Source: Drechmeria coniospora
Taxonomy: Eukaryota; Ascomycota; Sordariomycetes; Hypocreales; Ophiocordycipitaceae
DNA: 64,000 nucleotides
Direction of reading: 5' to 3'
NCBI RefSeq assembly: GCF_001625195.1
Contig: NC_054390.1
Coordinates: forward strand, 7,103,222-7,167,221
Position numbers and translations under genes: made by a program. The notes under the pieces were generated by a model that was not told where the DNA came from, ran no database searches, and saw only the letters and a program-made list of their open reading frames with translations. Shown here piece after piece: positions 1 to 12,859 of this stretch (position 1 is its first letter; every line of letters starts with the position of its first letter).

Positions 1-2089
1 GCATATGAAGAGCCAGAGGATTCGAGCCGTGAAGCTGCCACCAGCCTTGGTCGCTCAATGTCTACGGATTCTCAGTCTCGGCAAGCATTGCTTCAGAGGC
101 AAATATCGTCACTGCTCGAGGGCGAGGGCAAATCCATAGCGGAGACGGACGAGGAAATTCGGAAGCGAGACGAGCAAGAGATACAAGACGATTACAATGT
201 GGAGGCGGGTGAAACTCAAGGAAGAGAGATAGAGCATCTCATTCTCGTAACACATGGCATTGGCCAGCGACTTGGGCTTCGGTATGTTGACATGGCAACC
301 GAAACTGTTCTTCGCTAACACGCCCTAGGATGGAGAGCATAAATTTTGTCCACGATGTCAACATACTGCGCAAGACGATCAAGGCTGTCTATGCACAGTC
401 GAACGATCTAAAAGTGTTGAACTCCGAGTTGGAGGCGGGTCATGGAAACTGCCGTGTTCAGGTTTTGCCAGTGTGCTGGAGGCATCTCATTGAGTTTCCG
501 AGGCAGCGCCAAGGGAAACGAGAGCATGACCCGAGTGACGCGAGTGGAGCGGAAGACGATTGTGAGCACCTTCCAGCTGATGTTTCAAGCTACCCCAACC
601 ACTTTCTAACCAGGTTAGACCCATCTCTTGAAGACATAACTGTTGAAGGCATGGCCTTTGCGAGATCCCTCATCGCCGATCTTGCCCTCGATGTTCTTCT
701 CTACCAGAGTTCGTATCGAGAGGAAATCTCAAGAGTCGTTGTCGCCGAGGCAAACCGCATTCTGAGACAGTTTCGAGAGAGAAACCCGGAGTTCAATGGT
801 AGAGTCCACCTAGCCGGCCACTCCTTAGGTTCTGCCATCTTCTTTGACGTTCTGTGTCGGCAACGGGAGCACCAGGAGGACAGAAACCCGCTTCGGTTCT
901 GGCCGTCCCCGAGCCGGCCGGAGAGTACGTTGAAGGACCATGAGTTGCAGTTTGACTTCAACGTGGACGACTACTTTTGTCTAGGATCACCCGTTGGCCT
1001 GTTTCAAATGCTCAAAGGACGGTATGTTTTTTTCTTCGTCTTTCCCCTTCAGGCTACTCGTCCTTCTTGTCATCCCAAACCAACCATTTTTGCAACTCTG
1101 GTGCCGATGTGCTGACGACACCTACCAGAACCATTGCCGCTCGACACACACCTCATGCCATTCCTTCTGAGAGCCCGTTATGCCTCGAAGAGACCGGTGA
1201 TCCTTTCCTCGCCGCATCGACGAGTGACGGCAACAAATTTTCTTCTGTGAGCGGGCTGCCCTATACGATATCCTCCCCCAAAGTTGCCCAGTTGTTCAAC
1301 ATATTTCACCCCTCGGATCCCGTAAGCTACCGCATAGAACCCCTGATATCCCCTGCCATGGCCGCGTTGAAGCCGCAACCGTTGCCATATACGAAGAAAA
1401 GCATCTTCGAGAGCGTCGCGCCGCCGAGTTTGACGGGGATCGGAACAAAGGTCGGGCAAAGCGTCACCGGCTTCTGGTCCAGCCTCAGCACGGGTTTCAC
1501 AAACAATGTCCTCAGCCGCAATCTTGGTCTCACAAGCGAGGATGTGGCGAGGCTGGCGGCTGGCGAGAGAGCGAAAGAAAAAAATCCAGAGGATGTGAGC
1601 AAAGGTTCCGATGGCAGGTCTGAAGAACGGAAGTGGGCGTTGCCAGACTCGTCGGCGACAGGTCAACAGCAACAGAACCCGAGGCTTGCCGGAGACGAGA
1701 TTGAGACATTGTATTCGGCATTTCAGAAGAATCAAGGGTCGCTGCGAAAGGACAAGGGAGCGTACAACCCGATCGAGGAGGGCACCAGGGCGAACAAACT
1801 TCTTGCGGAGGAGACCAAGCTGCGAGCCTTGAACCGTAACGGACGTGTTGATTATTCTATTCAGGAGTATGTTGCACCTTGGTCACATTGAAGGCACAAA
1901 ATACGATGACTAACGACGACTGATAGGAGCGCATACGACTTCAACCCTATCAACACGATTGCATCCCACATGGGTTATTGGGCTGATGAGGATGTCAGCC
2001 ACTTCATGCTTTCACAACTACTTTCTAATCGTGTCAAAGCACCGTATGGGAAAGGAGCATGCCAGGTAGGCCAGGTGAAAGCTCCGTAG
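1..2089 (+). CDS. DDHD-domain phospholipase (phosphatidic-acid-preferring PLA1 type), 5' partial
   Basis: The reading frame is open from base 1, so the N-terminus lies outside the window. Exons are 1-281, 329-1021, 1129-1866 and 1927-2089; the joins restore a smooth frame (the first gives GQRLGLR-MESINF) and the last exon ends at TAG 2087-2089. Seen: HLILVTHGIGQRLG at the start of the alpha/beta-hydrolase core, the nucleophile elbow GHSLGS (about 820-837), CLGSPVG, and then the DDHD module with NIFHPSDPVSYRIEPL (about 1300-1345) and a C-terminal HMGYWADEDVSHF. In the intracellular PA-PLA1 family (DDHD1, SEC23IP and fungal relatives) the serine hydrolyses phospholipids at Golgi or ER membranes, and the DDHD block is needed for membrane binding. 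Between the two parts lies a low-complexity stretch (GERAKEKNPEDVSKG). Family assignment is firm; the substrate is inferred. Confidence 0.9.
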
Positions 2090-3057
2090 ACTGGAATCGT
2101 ATCGCCGCAAAGGGGGATGAGTACATGTAAATTGAGGGCCGGGGAGGGTTGATTGCTCTACATTCTCATGCTACCAATAGATTTCAGGGGAAGTTCGCTT
2201 AGATCGTATAGATAATCTGTCACCATTTCGGTGGCACAAGCCGTCTACGGTGCCATTGAAGTGGTCGTGATTGTTCGATTCGTTATAAGTCGCGCCTCCG
2301 CCAGGATTCGATGACGTGGGCTTTGGCAGGGTTGCGAAGTGCACGTACATACATACGAGTAGCTAGAATAAATGTGCTCCCATGCAGCTCAATGCTTCAT
2401 AATACTCACAGGAAGTGCGGAGTATCATATTATCGGAGTGTCGGAATGTCGGACTGCTGGCACCTGCTGATACTGCAACATACGTACTGCACAGGTGCTT
2501 GCACGGAAATTAATATATCTAACAGTGCTCCGTACGGAGAACTGCACACTGTATGTAGTAAGAGTACTCCGTCGAACAGTAAGTATTACTCCAAATGGCG
2601 TAGTGTGGGAACCTCGCATATTGGGTGGAGAAGACAACCCCACCCCAGCTCTCACCGCTCTCGGTGTGGCTCACAATTGACCGGGTACGGGAGAAAATGT
2701 ACATTTTGAATCGACCCAAGTTCGTAGAAATTTTGTATCGAGTTGCTTCATGTCTGCAGGCACCGCTACACACATCGTTGCATATCTCCCAGGTCATCGC
2801 GCGTCACCTCATATCGCTCACGGCATCGGATCTCGCTCGCCGTTGTATCTTCCGCATATAATTCCCGTGCGGGTAGGGGGTTCGAAAACCTGTCATGTTG
2901 GCCGAGTTGGTCAAGCAACGATTGCGAGCGGCGGGTTTACGATCCTTGCACCTATAACCGCGCGCATTCGACAGCACGTCACAGCACCGGCACGAGCACC
3001 AGCGGCACAGACCCTAAACGTGACTGGCCGCCGTTGGTCTTTCGAGCCATCAACAAC
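2090..3057. other. Intergenic region between the DDHD lipase and Pol III subunit genes
   Basis: No convincing coding exon. It holds the 3' flank of the lipase gene and, near 2500-2700, several copies of the CTCCGTAC/GTACGGAG motif common between genes in this window. A stretch at 2899-2910 matches a tRNA A-box consensus but has no B-box at the right distance. The 200 bp before 3058 should contain the promoter of the Pol III subunit gene; no clear TATA element was seen. Confidence 0.6.
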
Positions 3058-6000
3058 ATGGCCAACTCTACCGAGGGCGCTGTCAAGCAGCAGCTTGTCG
3101 ACAAGCTGCCCAAGCGGTTTCGAGGCATCAAGTTTGGCATCCAGTGCGTACCTCCGCGAACCCTCAAGCCCATGAGCCCTTAAGACCTCGAGCCTGCGAC
3201 CTGTGGTGGGGGCGAACAGAGTGGATGGACTGAGCTACGCCATGCGAGGTGCAAAAGTTCCATGGGCTAACCTGCGTCGCCCCAGGTCCAACCAGGATAT
3301 CGCCAACCAGGCTGTCCTCGAAGTCTCCGACCGGCTGCTGTACGACATTGAGAATAACCGGGCGCCCTACCGCCACGGCCCCTTGGACCCTCGACTGGTA
3401 CGACTTGACCTACGACCTGGGATGGGATGAGATCTGACAGGCTTCAGGGAACTTCAAGCAAGATTGGAAAATGCGCGACCTGCCAAGACGCTCTGCAGAA
3501 CTGCACAGGCCACTTCGGCCATGTGAGGCTGCCGCTACCGGCATTTCACATCGGTTATCTACGCTTCGTCATGTCCATCCTTCAGAACATTTGCAAGGTC
3601 AGTGCCCTCTTGAACGTACCCCGAAAATGCTCGAGCAACATGCAAGAGAACAAAGGGCAAATTCTGACAAAGGTATACAGGACTGTGGACGGGTTTTGCT
3701 CATTGAGGACGATAGACGGTCGTTTCTGAAAGAACTGCGACGGCCCTTCCTCGACAACCTCCGGCGAACGCAGATTTGCAAACGCATCAACGAGCAATGC
3801 CGCAAGTGCAAGACCTGCCCCTACTGCAACTCCATCAACGGCCAAATCCGCAAGATTGGTGTTCTCAAGCTCTGTCACGATAAGTTTGTTGCCTACAACA
3901 AGTCGACTGCCGTGAAAAAAGTGCCGCCCGAGGCCAAGATCAAGTTTGACAACTCGTTCAACGATGCGAAGCGGGAGAACCCTGAACTCGAGAAGCATCT
4001 GCGAAAAGCGCTGGAGGACCTCAACCCCCTGCGAGTTCTCAACCTCTTCAAGCTCATAAGTCCGACCGACTGCGAGCTACTCGGACTCGATCCCGCCGAG
4101 GGTCGGCCGGAAATGTTCATCTGGCAGTTTGTCCCTGCCCCGCCCGTGTGCATTCGACCGTCCGTGGCGCAGGACAACGCGAGCACGGAAGACGACATCA
4201 CGACAAAGCTTGCCGACATCGTTTGGGTCAGCGGCATGATTCGCTCGGCGCTGCAGAAAGGCTCACCCATCCAAACGATCATGGAACAGTGGGAGTATCT
4301 GCAGACGCAGATCGCCATGTACGTCAACAGCGATGTCCCAGGCCTCCAGCAGCCTGGCTTCGGCAAGTCTACCCGCGGCTTCTGTCAGCGCCTGAAGGGT
4401 AAGCAGGGTCGCTTCCGCGGCAACCTGTCGGGAAAGCGAGTCGATTTCTCCGGCCGTACCGTCATCTCTCCCGATCCCAACCTGAACATCGACCAGGTTG
4501 CCGTCCCCATTCTCGTGGCGAAAAACCTGACGTATCCCGAACGGGTGAACCGTCAGAACATTGAAAAGCTCCGACAGTGCGTCCTGAACGGCTGCGACAC
4601 ATGGCCCGGCGCCCAGACGGTGTTGAAGAAGGAGGAGGACGGGCATTCCAAGTTCAGTCTCAAGTTTGGCGATAGATCCATTCACGCCCGCCACCTCGCC
4701 ATCGGGGACATCGTCGAGCGCCATCTGGAAGACAACGATGTTGTCCTCTTCAACCGTCAACCGTCCCTTCACAAGCTCAGCATCATGAGCCACCTGGTCA
4801 AGGTTCGGCCCTGGAGGACCTTTCGGCTGAACGAATGCGTCTGCGGTCCTTACAATGCCGATTTCGACGGAGACGAGATGAACCTTCACGTGCCGCAGAC
4901 GGAGGAAGCCAGAGCGGAGGCCATCAACCTCATGGGTGTCAAGCACAACCTTGCCACGCCCAAGAACGGCGAGCCGATCATTGCCGCCACCCAGGATTTC
5001 ATCACCGCCGCCTTCCTGCTAAGCAGCAAGGACCGCTTCTTCGACCGGAAAACGTTTTCCTACATTTGCATGCACATGATGGATGGCAAGACGCCCGTCG
5101 ACATCCCCCCGCCGGCCATCATCGCCCCTCAATCCCTCTGGACGGGCAAGCAGGTCTTCAGCATACTCATGCGACCGAACAAGAACTCGCCCGTCAAGGT
5201 CAACCTTGATGCCAAGTGCCGAGCGTACAAGGCACGTCCCGGTCAATGCCCCGACATGGATCCGAATGATGGCTGGCTCGTCGTCCGAAACTCGGAGGTA
5301 ATGTGCGGTCGCATGGACAAGTCGACGGTCGGATCCGGAAAGAAGGATTCCATCTTCTACGTCATTCTCCGTGATTTCGGTCCCGACGAAGCCGTAGTCG
5401 CCATGACGCGGCTCGCAAAGCTGTGCGCGAGACAGCTGACGAACCGGGGCTTCTCCATCGGCGTCGGCGACGTCTTCCCGACGGCCTCTCTCAACGCCGA
5501 AAAAGAGGGCCTCGTGACGACGGCCTACAAGCAGTGCGACGATCTCATTGAGACCTTCAAGCAGGGGAAGCTCGAGAAGGCGGCAGGCTGCAACATGGAG
5601 CAGACGCTCGAGAACTTGATCTCGGGTATCCTGAGCAAGGTTCGACAGCAGGCCGGTACGTACTGCGTCGACACGCTCAGCCGCAACAATGCCCCCCTGA
5701 TCATGGCCAAGTCCGGATCGAAGGGCTCGGACATCAACGTCGCGCAGATGGTCGCGTGCGTCGGGCAGCAAATCATTGGCGGCCAGCGAGTGCCCGATGG
5801 TTTCCAGGACCGCAGCCTGCCGCACTTTCACAAGAACGCGCGTCAGCCGCCCTCCAAGGGCTTCGTCAAGAACAGTTTCTACAACGGTCTGCTCCCGACC
5901 GAGTTCCTCTTCCACGCCATTTCCGGCCGCGAAGGCCTTGTCGACACGGCCGTCAAGACGGCCGAGACGGGCTACATGTCGCGAAGGCTGATGAAGTCTC

Positions 6001-7676
6001 TGGAAGACCTCTCGACGCAGTACGACGACACGGTGAGGACGTCGGGCGGCGGCATCGTGCAGTTCCAGTTTGGAGCCGACAAGCTGGATCCGGTCGACAT
6101 GGAGGGCACGGCCGAGCCCGTCCACTTCCTGCGCACGTGGAGCCACGCGGAAAACTTGACGTGGGACAACGAGGAAGCGGCGATGACGCCGGACGAGATC
6201 CGAACGTTTTGCGATTCCATGCTCGAGGTGGAGCGCAGGCAGCTGCCGAGGCGCAGCTTGCTTGGCGAAGCGCTCGCGTACGACGACCAGACGGACCATG
6301 GCATCGACGAGCACGAGAGCGCGCGAAGATTTCTCAAGACGATCGAGGGCCACGTCGAGGGTCTCGCCTCGAAGCTCGAGCGGGTCCGGGCGCTGGCGGG
6401 CTTCGAGGGCGGCCGGGCACTCCGGCCCGAAGCGCAGGCGCACGCGGACAGGACGGCCAAGGTGACGACGACGACGCTGCGGCTCTTCATCAAGATGTGC
6501 CTGGAGAAGTACAAGAAGGCACACGTCGAGCCCGGGCACGCCGTCGGCGCCGTCGGCGCGCAGTCGATCGGCGAGCCCGGCACGCAGATGACGCTCAAGA
6601 CGTTCCATTTCGCCGGCGTCGCGGGCATGAGCATCACGCAGGGCGTGCCCCGCATCAAGGAAATCATCAACGCGTCCAAGAACATCAGCACGCCCGTCAT
6701 CACGTGCCCGCTCCTGAACAACGAGCAGATCGAGGTGGCGAAGGTGGTCAAGGCGCGGATCGAGAAGACGTACGTCTCGGACGTGCTGCACTTTGTCGAG
6801 GACGAGTGGCGGGCGGACGAGGGCAACGTCGTCCTCCAGATCGACCGGGCCGCCCTCGCGGACATGCACCTGGGCATCGGCGTCTACGACATCGCCGAGG
6901 CCATCTGCAAGCAGCGGAAGCTGAAGCTCGGGCGCGACGACCTGTCCATCTTCGGGGACAGGATCGTCATCCGGGTGCGGGACGCGAGCGACATGCCGGC
7001 GAAGAGGACGACGTCGCGCAAGACGACGGACGACAGAGGAGACATGCTGCTGCGAGCCAACTTCCTACGGCGCGTGTTGCCGAACGTGCCGGTGTCGGGG
7101 TACCCGGAGGCGACGCGAGCGATCATCCAGACGTCGGAGCAGAACACGCACACGGTGCTGGTGGAAGGCTACGGCCTGCGGGAGTGCATGACGACGGAAG
7201 GCGTCATCGGGACGAAGACGCGGTCCAACAACGTGATCGAGTGCCGCGACGTGCTGGGCATCGAGGCGGCCCGGACGACGATCGCCGACGAGATCGGCGA
7301 GGTGATGGGCGACATGGGCATCGACCCGCGCCACATGCAGCTCCTCGCGGACGTGATGACGTACAAGGGCGAGGTCTTGGGCATCACGCGATTCGGCCTC
7401 TCGAAGATGAGGGACAGCGTGCTGCAGCTCGCGTCGTTTGAGAAGACGCCGGATCACCTGTTCGACGCCGCGGCAGGGATGAAGACGGACCAGATCGAGG
7501 GCGTCAGCGAGTGCATCATCATGGGACAGACGATGGGCGTCGGCACGGGTGCCTTCCAGATCGTGCGCCGGCTCGGGATTCGGGCCGGCGAGCTGTCGCA
7601 GAAGAAGACGTTGTTCGAGGACGCGTGGGCCGGCGAGGTGGCACGGAAGAAGAACAAGGGAAAGAGGAGGGCGTAG
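3058..7676 (+). CDS. RPO31: DNA-directed RNA polymerase III largest subunit (RPC160/RPC1)
   Basis: Exons are 3058-3143, 3286-3397, 3448-3597 and 3681-7676, giving about 1447 aa, close to the usual length (yeast Rpo31 is about 1460 aa). The joins give FRGIKFGIQ-SNQDIANQ, GPLDPRL-GTSSKIGKC and LQNICK-DCGRVLL, as expected for the family. The N-terminal zinc site is visible as CATCQDAL..C..HFGH (about residues 74-90), with a second CxxC pair at CRKCKTCPYC. The catalytic loop NADFDGDEMN (about 508-517) carries the three Mg-binding aspartates. The funnel and bridge-helix region reads GLLPTEFLFHAISGREGLVDTAVKTAETGY (shown here only as its landmarks GLLPTEF and AVKTAETGY), followed by the LDPVDMEG block found in Pol III. 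The enzyme makes tRNA, 5S rRNA and other small RNAs in the nucleus. The C-terminus is a basic KKNKGKRRA tail. A 5S rRNA gene, a Pol III template, lies about 6 kb downstream, probably by chance. Confidence 0.97.
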
Positions 7677-10444
7677 TGGAGCGCAGCGGAGCAGGGGGGT
7701 TGGGGGGGGGGGTTGCATGTGGTTCGTGTGCACTGCATGCGACTACGTGATGGTAGGTGGGTGCTTTGGTATTTCGGGATGGAGATGGACCACGAAAGCC
7801 GGAATCCACTCGACTCGTGGGCGTCATGTCAACAGACATTATGTAGGTAGTACAACTACTCTTGCGCCTGCTTGTCGTTCATGTCATGCATGTAGAACAG
7901 GCATCTACGCTTCGAACCCACGATAGACACCAACGTAACGGAAGTACATGAACGCTTGTGCACAAGCACGCGCACACGAATCCACACGCACACCTGCATG
8001 CATACTTACATACAAACGTGCACGCAAAAACGTACATACAGACGCACATACATATCGTACATGATTAGATCTCCCCATTTACCTGCCGGTAAGTGCATAC
8101 ACAATGTGTCACAGGAACTCGGCCGCGCTGTTCTCTCCATGCCGAGTACGTATTTTAATTGCCGCCTGCGAGCTTTTCTTGGACGAGCTCGTCGGAGCCG
8201 GAGGCCAAAATCGTGCATTCCACGCAACAGGAATTATCCAAGGCCAAGAACAAGGCATTACGTAGGCATAGGCAGGTCGGGAATGGGCAGCCGTCACTAG
8301 TCAGCCACGACGGATCGAAGCAGGAGTGCAAGCGAAGCAGCAGCGACCTGGCAGGCGATGGCCAAACAATGGATCGCGGTGGCCGGATAACGGGATGCGG
8401 CAACGGACACGGGGCGTCCATGATGGAGAATGGCCTTGCACATGTGAGCTCCATGGAGCCACAGGACGAGCATTCGCAGGACAAATTCATACCCACTTCA
8501 TATTCTCGTACTCCGTTTCCCGATTCAACTGCACGCCGCAGACTACCTTCACTCCCGTGCGAAGCAGTGCGGGGTGCGGAGGGAACAGTGAGCAACAGCC
8601 TGGAGGTTGTGCAATTTCGATTATGGGACGAGCTCGATGCGGGGGACGCACGACCTGTGCGACAACGGCGTGGGGGCCGATAACGAGAATACGAGCGCCG
8701 GCCAGGACTCCCCTCTGAACGGATGCCACTCGGCGTGGAGGATGCGATGTCTCGTTTCATCGTCCGCGTCGTCGCAGCGCCGCCTAGCATCAGCGGACCT
8801 TAGTATGTACACAAGCTCGTGGCGGAAGCTCGTGGTAGACAACGGACAAGATAGGGTTAGGTGGGCATATCGTCGTCGTCGTAGTCGTCGTCATGGTCAA
8901 GAATGAAGCAAGGCCTCAACCGATACAAGTTGTTCGTGCGAGGCCACAACCGTCGTTCCCAGCATCACCATGCCTCGGCATGATCAAGGAGAGGTGAAGG
9001 AGCGGAAGCAGCCACAGGCTTCTGCGAATGTGCCGTGGGGCCCATGGGCGGCTGGCCAGGCGGCGAACTACCGATGGTGGCTTCGAGGCCGTCGTCCCAT
9101 TGCGAACGAGTCGACGATGCACGTGTTCGCCGCTCGATCAAAGCGGAAGCGGCGGGTTCTGGCACTTTCTTGCAATTAAATGCCAGTAGCTCGTACCGTG
9201 TTAGTCCTAGGCATAGTGGGGTGGGAAAGGCTAAGTACTTAAGTAAGTAAACTGAATCGTCACTTGACAAAGTGACTGTAATTACGGAGTACGGATGGAG
9301 AACACAACAGTATACCTCTTGCGGACACGGACTGTAAAATGACAGTGACATGTGTCGTACGTGCGGAAGTGTTGATACTACTTATATTATTCCGTACTTG
9401 TACAGTAGTAGCGCCGGTAGGAGTGCATGTGCAGTATTGGTATCGTACCTTGCGTGAACGCACTGAGCAATGAAGTAATGCTAGTGATATTACCACAAGC
9501 GCTTGTCTCATCGGCCGATTTGAATGACAACGCAACGGATGCTGTACGATACGTATAATTCTCGTGCGAAATTCCCGTGCTCGTCCTCCGCGCCGCTTCA
9601 CTTCTGCCAACCCCGCGGTCAATGCCAACCGCTCCTTGGCCTGCGAGCCGTGTCGGGGGGGGCATGCGTTCATGGTCGCAACGGCGTAGCGTGCAACGCT
9701 GGGGGCGGGGACGTTGGGCGAAAGTAAGTATTCGTATCCGTCATTCGCCTGCAGGCTACGGTGCAACTGCTGCACATCACGGCGACCATGTCGCTGGCAT
9801 GTCTTGGAGCCATGCATGTCTCGTGCGAGATGCGATATTGTCTCGGCCCCTGCATCCTCGAGCCTGCGATGCAAGGCAGCGCGGCCGCCGACCGTTCGTC
9901 CGAGGCGTCAAGAACGAAAGGGAGAATGGGGATGACGCAAGCAGCGACGCGAGTTCGAGCTGCTAGTTAGCCGACCCTGCACTTGCGTAGCGCCGTCGGT
10001 CGCAACAAGGTCGACGGCTGCCGTCTGGGTGCTTTCTTGGTGCCTTTAATCGTCTCCCACGAGCAAGCCAGAGGCAAGCGACGGAGGATGGCTCCCTCCA
10101 CCTGGGCCCCAGCAGCGGCTGGTGGCGCACCGGTTCGGAGGCTCGCAACATGCCATCGCCACGGCGCCAGGTGCCCAAGCAGGCGACGTCTTTCAACCGC
10201 AGTGGCCGTGCCCACCGAGGATGACGCTCGAGTTCCAGCCAGGGGAGGAGGCTAAAAAGAGAGGTGCTGGGCGTAGGGCCCAGTTATGGCGCGCATGGTG
10301 CGATGCTTGGGCCCGTGATGAAATAAATACAAATGCGGCACCGACGCCTACCTCCCTCCTCGTTTGTGCGTCCATCCGTGCGCTTGTCTGGTCTGCATGC
10401 GACTGACTGTGCAGGTGCGTTGGCAGGTGCACCTTACCATCATC
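7677..10444. other. Intergenic region: Pol III gene 3' flank and 5' part of duplication unit A
   Basis: From about 7925 on, this DNA matches 12985-17365 in interrupted blocks (see the tandem repeat entries). Long frames here, such as 8159-8683, lack recognisable domains, and the corresponding frame is not kept in the second unit, so no gene is called. A CA-rich low-complexity stretch with repeated acatac/cacaca runs lies at about 7960-8070. Short GTAC-rich motifs cluster around 9240-9440. Confidence 0.6.
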
Positions 10445-12064
10445 ATGTTGCGCAACGGGGTGTCCTCGCGCTTCGTTCTCGCCACCACCGCCGCCGCCCT
10501 GCTGGTGCTGCTCCTCTGCGGTCGCCACCTCAGCACATTCTACGGGCCGGCCATCCAGCGGCAGGGACACGATGAGAGCTCGACGCTGATTTCCCTATTG
10601 CGTATGCGTCTCCGTCTCGGTCCGGCCCGGACGAGCAGGACCATGTCCCCAGCCGGCTCCGACTGGTCGAAGCCATTGGACATGCCGAAAATCGTTGGCC
10701 TCGTCTTCTTCGGCCGCCGCCAAACCGTCTCCATCCTGGATTGCTATCTTAAGGTTTGGCAACCCGCTCCCTCCCCGATCGATCTTCCTCACTAATAGCC
10801 CCGCCCTCGCCGATATGCTGTCGCACCACATCCCCAAATGCCCTGCGTCCGGCCTGCTAACAATGACGGCAGCGCAACTTGGCCAAGAATGGCGGCTTGC
10901 TCGATAGCGTTATTTGGCTCAAACGCACTACCGACCCGACTGATCTTGCCTTGCTCGACAAGATACTCGAGAGCGAAGCCGACTACGCCGCCCAAGACGT
11001 CGACCTGGACAACGGCGGCTACGGAAGCGCGTACGCAAACGTCGAGGACGATATCATGTATATCAAGATTGACGACGACATTGTACGTCATCTGCTGCTC
11101 CTGTTCCTGCGTCTGCTCCCCCCCCCCCATCCACTTCGCCATCTTCCCCTTCTGCTCTTTTATTATGCTTTACTTATACCTCGCATTCTTACCAACCAGC
11201 TTGGTAGATTTTTATTGAGGATGCAGCAATTAGTTCTATCGTCCAAACCAAGCTCGCCTACCCCGATCACTTTCTCGTCTCGGCCAATGTTATTAACCAT
11301 CCCCTCCTCAGCTGGGTTCATGCTAACCTTGGTGCCGTGAAGCCGTACCTACCGGAGTTGGACCGGGAGTACCTGGCGGGCGAGGATGGCAGCAGTATCG
11401 ACTGGCGCCCCTCCCGTCTGCCAGCCTGGAATGGGACCTTTGGGCCCGAGGTTGCAACGAGCTGGAATTCGGCCCACCAGAGGAAGCACCGTTGGCTCCC
11501 AGTAACGACAGCGAGCGGCCATGCCGACGAGCTGCTCGACAAGACGCCCATTGCCCAGAATCAGTACGACCCCTTCGGACGTGGTATGTCCATGTGGCAA
11601 ATGGGCGCACAGCAACACTATAGCCTGCAGGAGAATCTTGAGAAGAACGAGCTATGGCGGTACAAATTCCAGGTATGGGATTTTCAGTACCAGCGGGCAA
11701 GTATACAGTTTATTGCGATAATGGGCCGAGATATTAATGCAGTAAAACCTATTACCTGGGACGATGAAGGCTACTTTACTGTAGATATGACCAAGAAGCT
11801 CGGACGACGTGCGTTCTTATACCCTCCTCACCCTCCTCACTCATAAGACGGCTTTCCTCCGGAGGCGCTGACTGGTGCTGACACTCTTTAGACGCTGTCG
11901 CCGACGGCAGGGGCGTTGTCGCCCACTACAGCTACGCGAACCAAGTGGCCGAGGCCGACAACGGAGGCATGAAAACGACGGATGTTTTGGATAGGTATCG
12001 CTCCTACGCAAGGGAAAACATTTGCATGGGCCCGATGCTGTGGACACACGAGATGGAGAAGTAG
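10445..12064 (+). CDS. Putative type II membrane glycosyltransferase-like protein, copy A
   Basis: Exons are 10445-10753, 10873-11082, 11208-11808 and 11892-12064, giving about 430 aa. The start was chosen because this ATG is conserved in copy B and immediately precedes a signal-anchor helix (about residues 10-26, VLATTAAALLVLLL); an upstream part of the frame has no counterpart there. After a short stem comes IVGLVFFGRRQTVSILDCYLK, which can be read as landmarks GLVFFGRR and DCYLK. The central KIDDDI-IFIED block (DDD at about 170-172) looks like the DxD metal/nucleotide-sugar site of Golgi glycosyltransferases, and SANVINHPLLSW follows. The architecture resembles an uncharacterised fungal family often annotated as hypothetical or nucleotide-diphospho-sugar transferase. 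Sugar donor and acceptor are unknown. Its paralogue lies 5.3 kb downstream with identical intron positions and phases. Confidence 0.8.
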
Positions 12065-12843
12065 CGAGCGTCGTGGATGCGCCATTGTATGCTTAATAAG
12101 GATGGTCACGGATGCTTCGGCGTCCCATTGTATAATTGTACGGAATGATAGACATATAGTAGTGTACATACACATCATCGTACTCTTCTCCTCAAGCAGC
12201 ATCCCTATACTCCTTCCCGCCGAGCTCTCGCCTGTGCTGCAAAAGGCGAAACATATGCGCAGGCAATCGGTGAGGATGGTACTTCCTGGATGCCGGCCGA
12301 CACAACGGGGTTTTCCATCTGCAATTCTGGCGAATACTTGAGGCACCTGCGTACTCCCTAATCTCGTTAAATGCGGCACATCTTGTGCTCGATAGGTCAA
12401 ACCGGTTGGCTATGGAGTATATCGCATATAGCACCTACCAAGTCCACATTGACTGTGGCGCCCACTTTTTGTGGCTGGTTTGGTGCAACAGAGTATTATT
12501 GCGGTGTACCTCTAAGTAAGTAAGTACAGGCTTTACAACGTCAACGAGTGCTACTTGGACTTCGTACTTTGTTCTGTCCGGAGTTCCCGGAGTACTAAAA
12601 AATCAACAGTTGTAATACTTACGGAGTGCTTGTACGAAGTGCTTGTACGGAGTACGGAGTAAGTACAACTAATACTTAAGAACTTATGGAGGTCCAGGGG
12701 AAGCACCTGGTCGTTCGCGGCCAACGGCGGACCGATGCAAGGCGGCATGACCCCACCATCTCAGCCTGCTTGGCAATGCCCAATGGGGAAGGCGGTGTCC
12801 CGACGGTGCGCACCTTTGTCTGCACCTAATGTTCATTTGCTTT

Positions 12844-12859
12844 GGGGGGGGGGGGGGGG
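12844..12859 (+). repeat. G homopolymer tract (about 16 nt)
   Basis: An uninterrupted run of G in intergenic DNA near the 3' end of duplication unit A. Such runs are prone to length error in sequencing, so the count is approximate. The aligned place in unit B (about 19440) has no such run, so it arose or expanded after the duplication. Confidence 0.8.

Noticed and set aside
2899..2970. Possible tRNA gene: match to the A-box consensus at 2899-2910
   Set aside because: No B-box (GGTTCGANNCC) at the right distance downstream and no seven-base acceptor stem could be paired around it.
6000..7441. Long shadow frames on both strands within the Pol III subunit gene, such as 5756-7441 and 5019-6869
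   Set aside because: They arise from high GC at third positions of the true frame and encode Arg/Ala/Gly-rich nonsense.
8159..8683. 174-codon frame in duplication unit A
   Set aside because: The homologous stretch in unit B (13390-14365) does not keep the frame, so it is unlikely to be coding.
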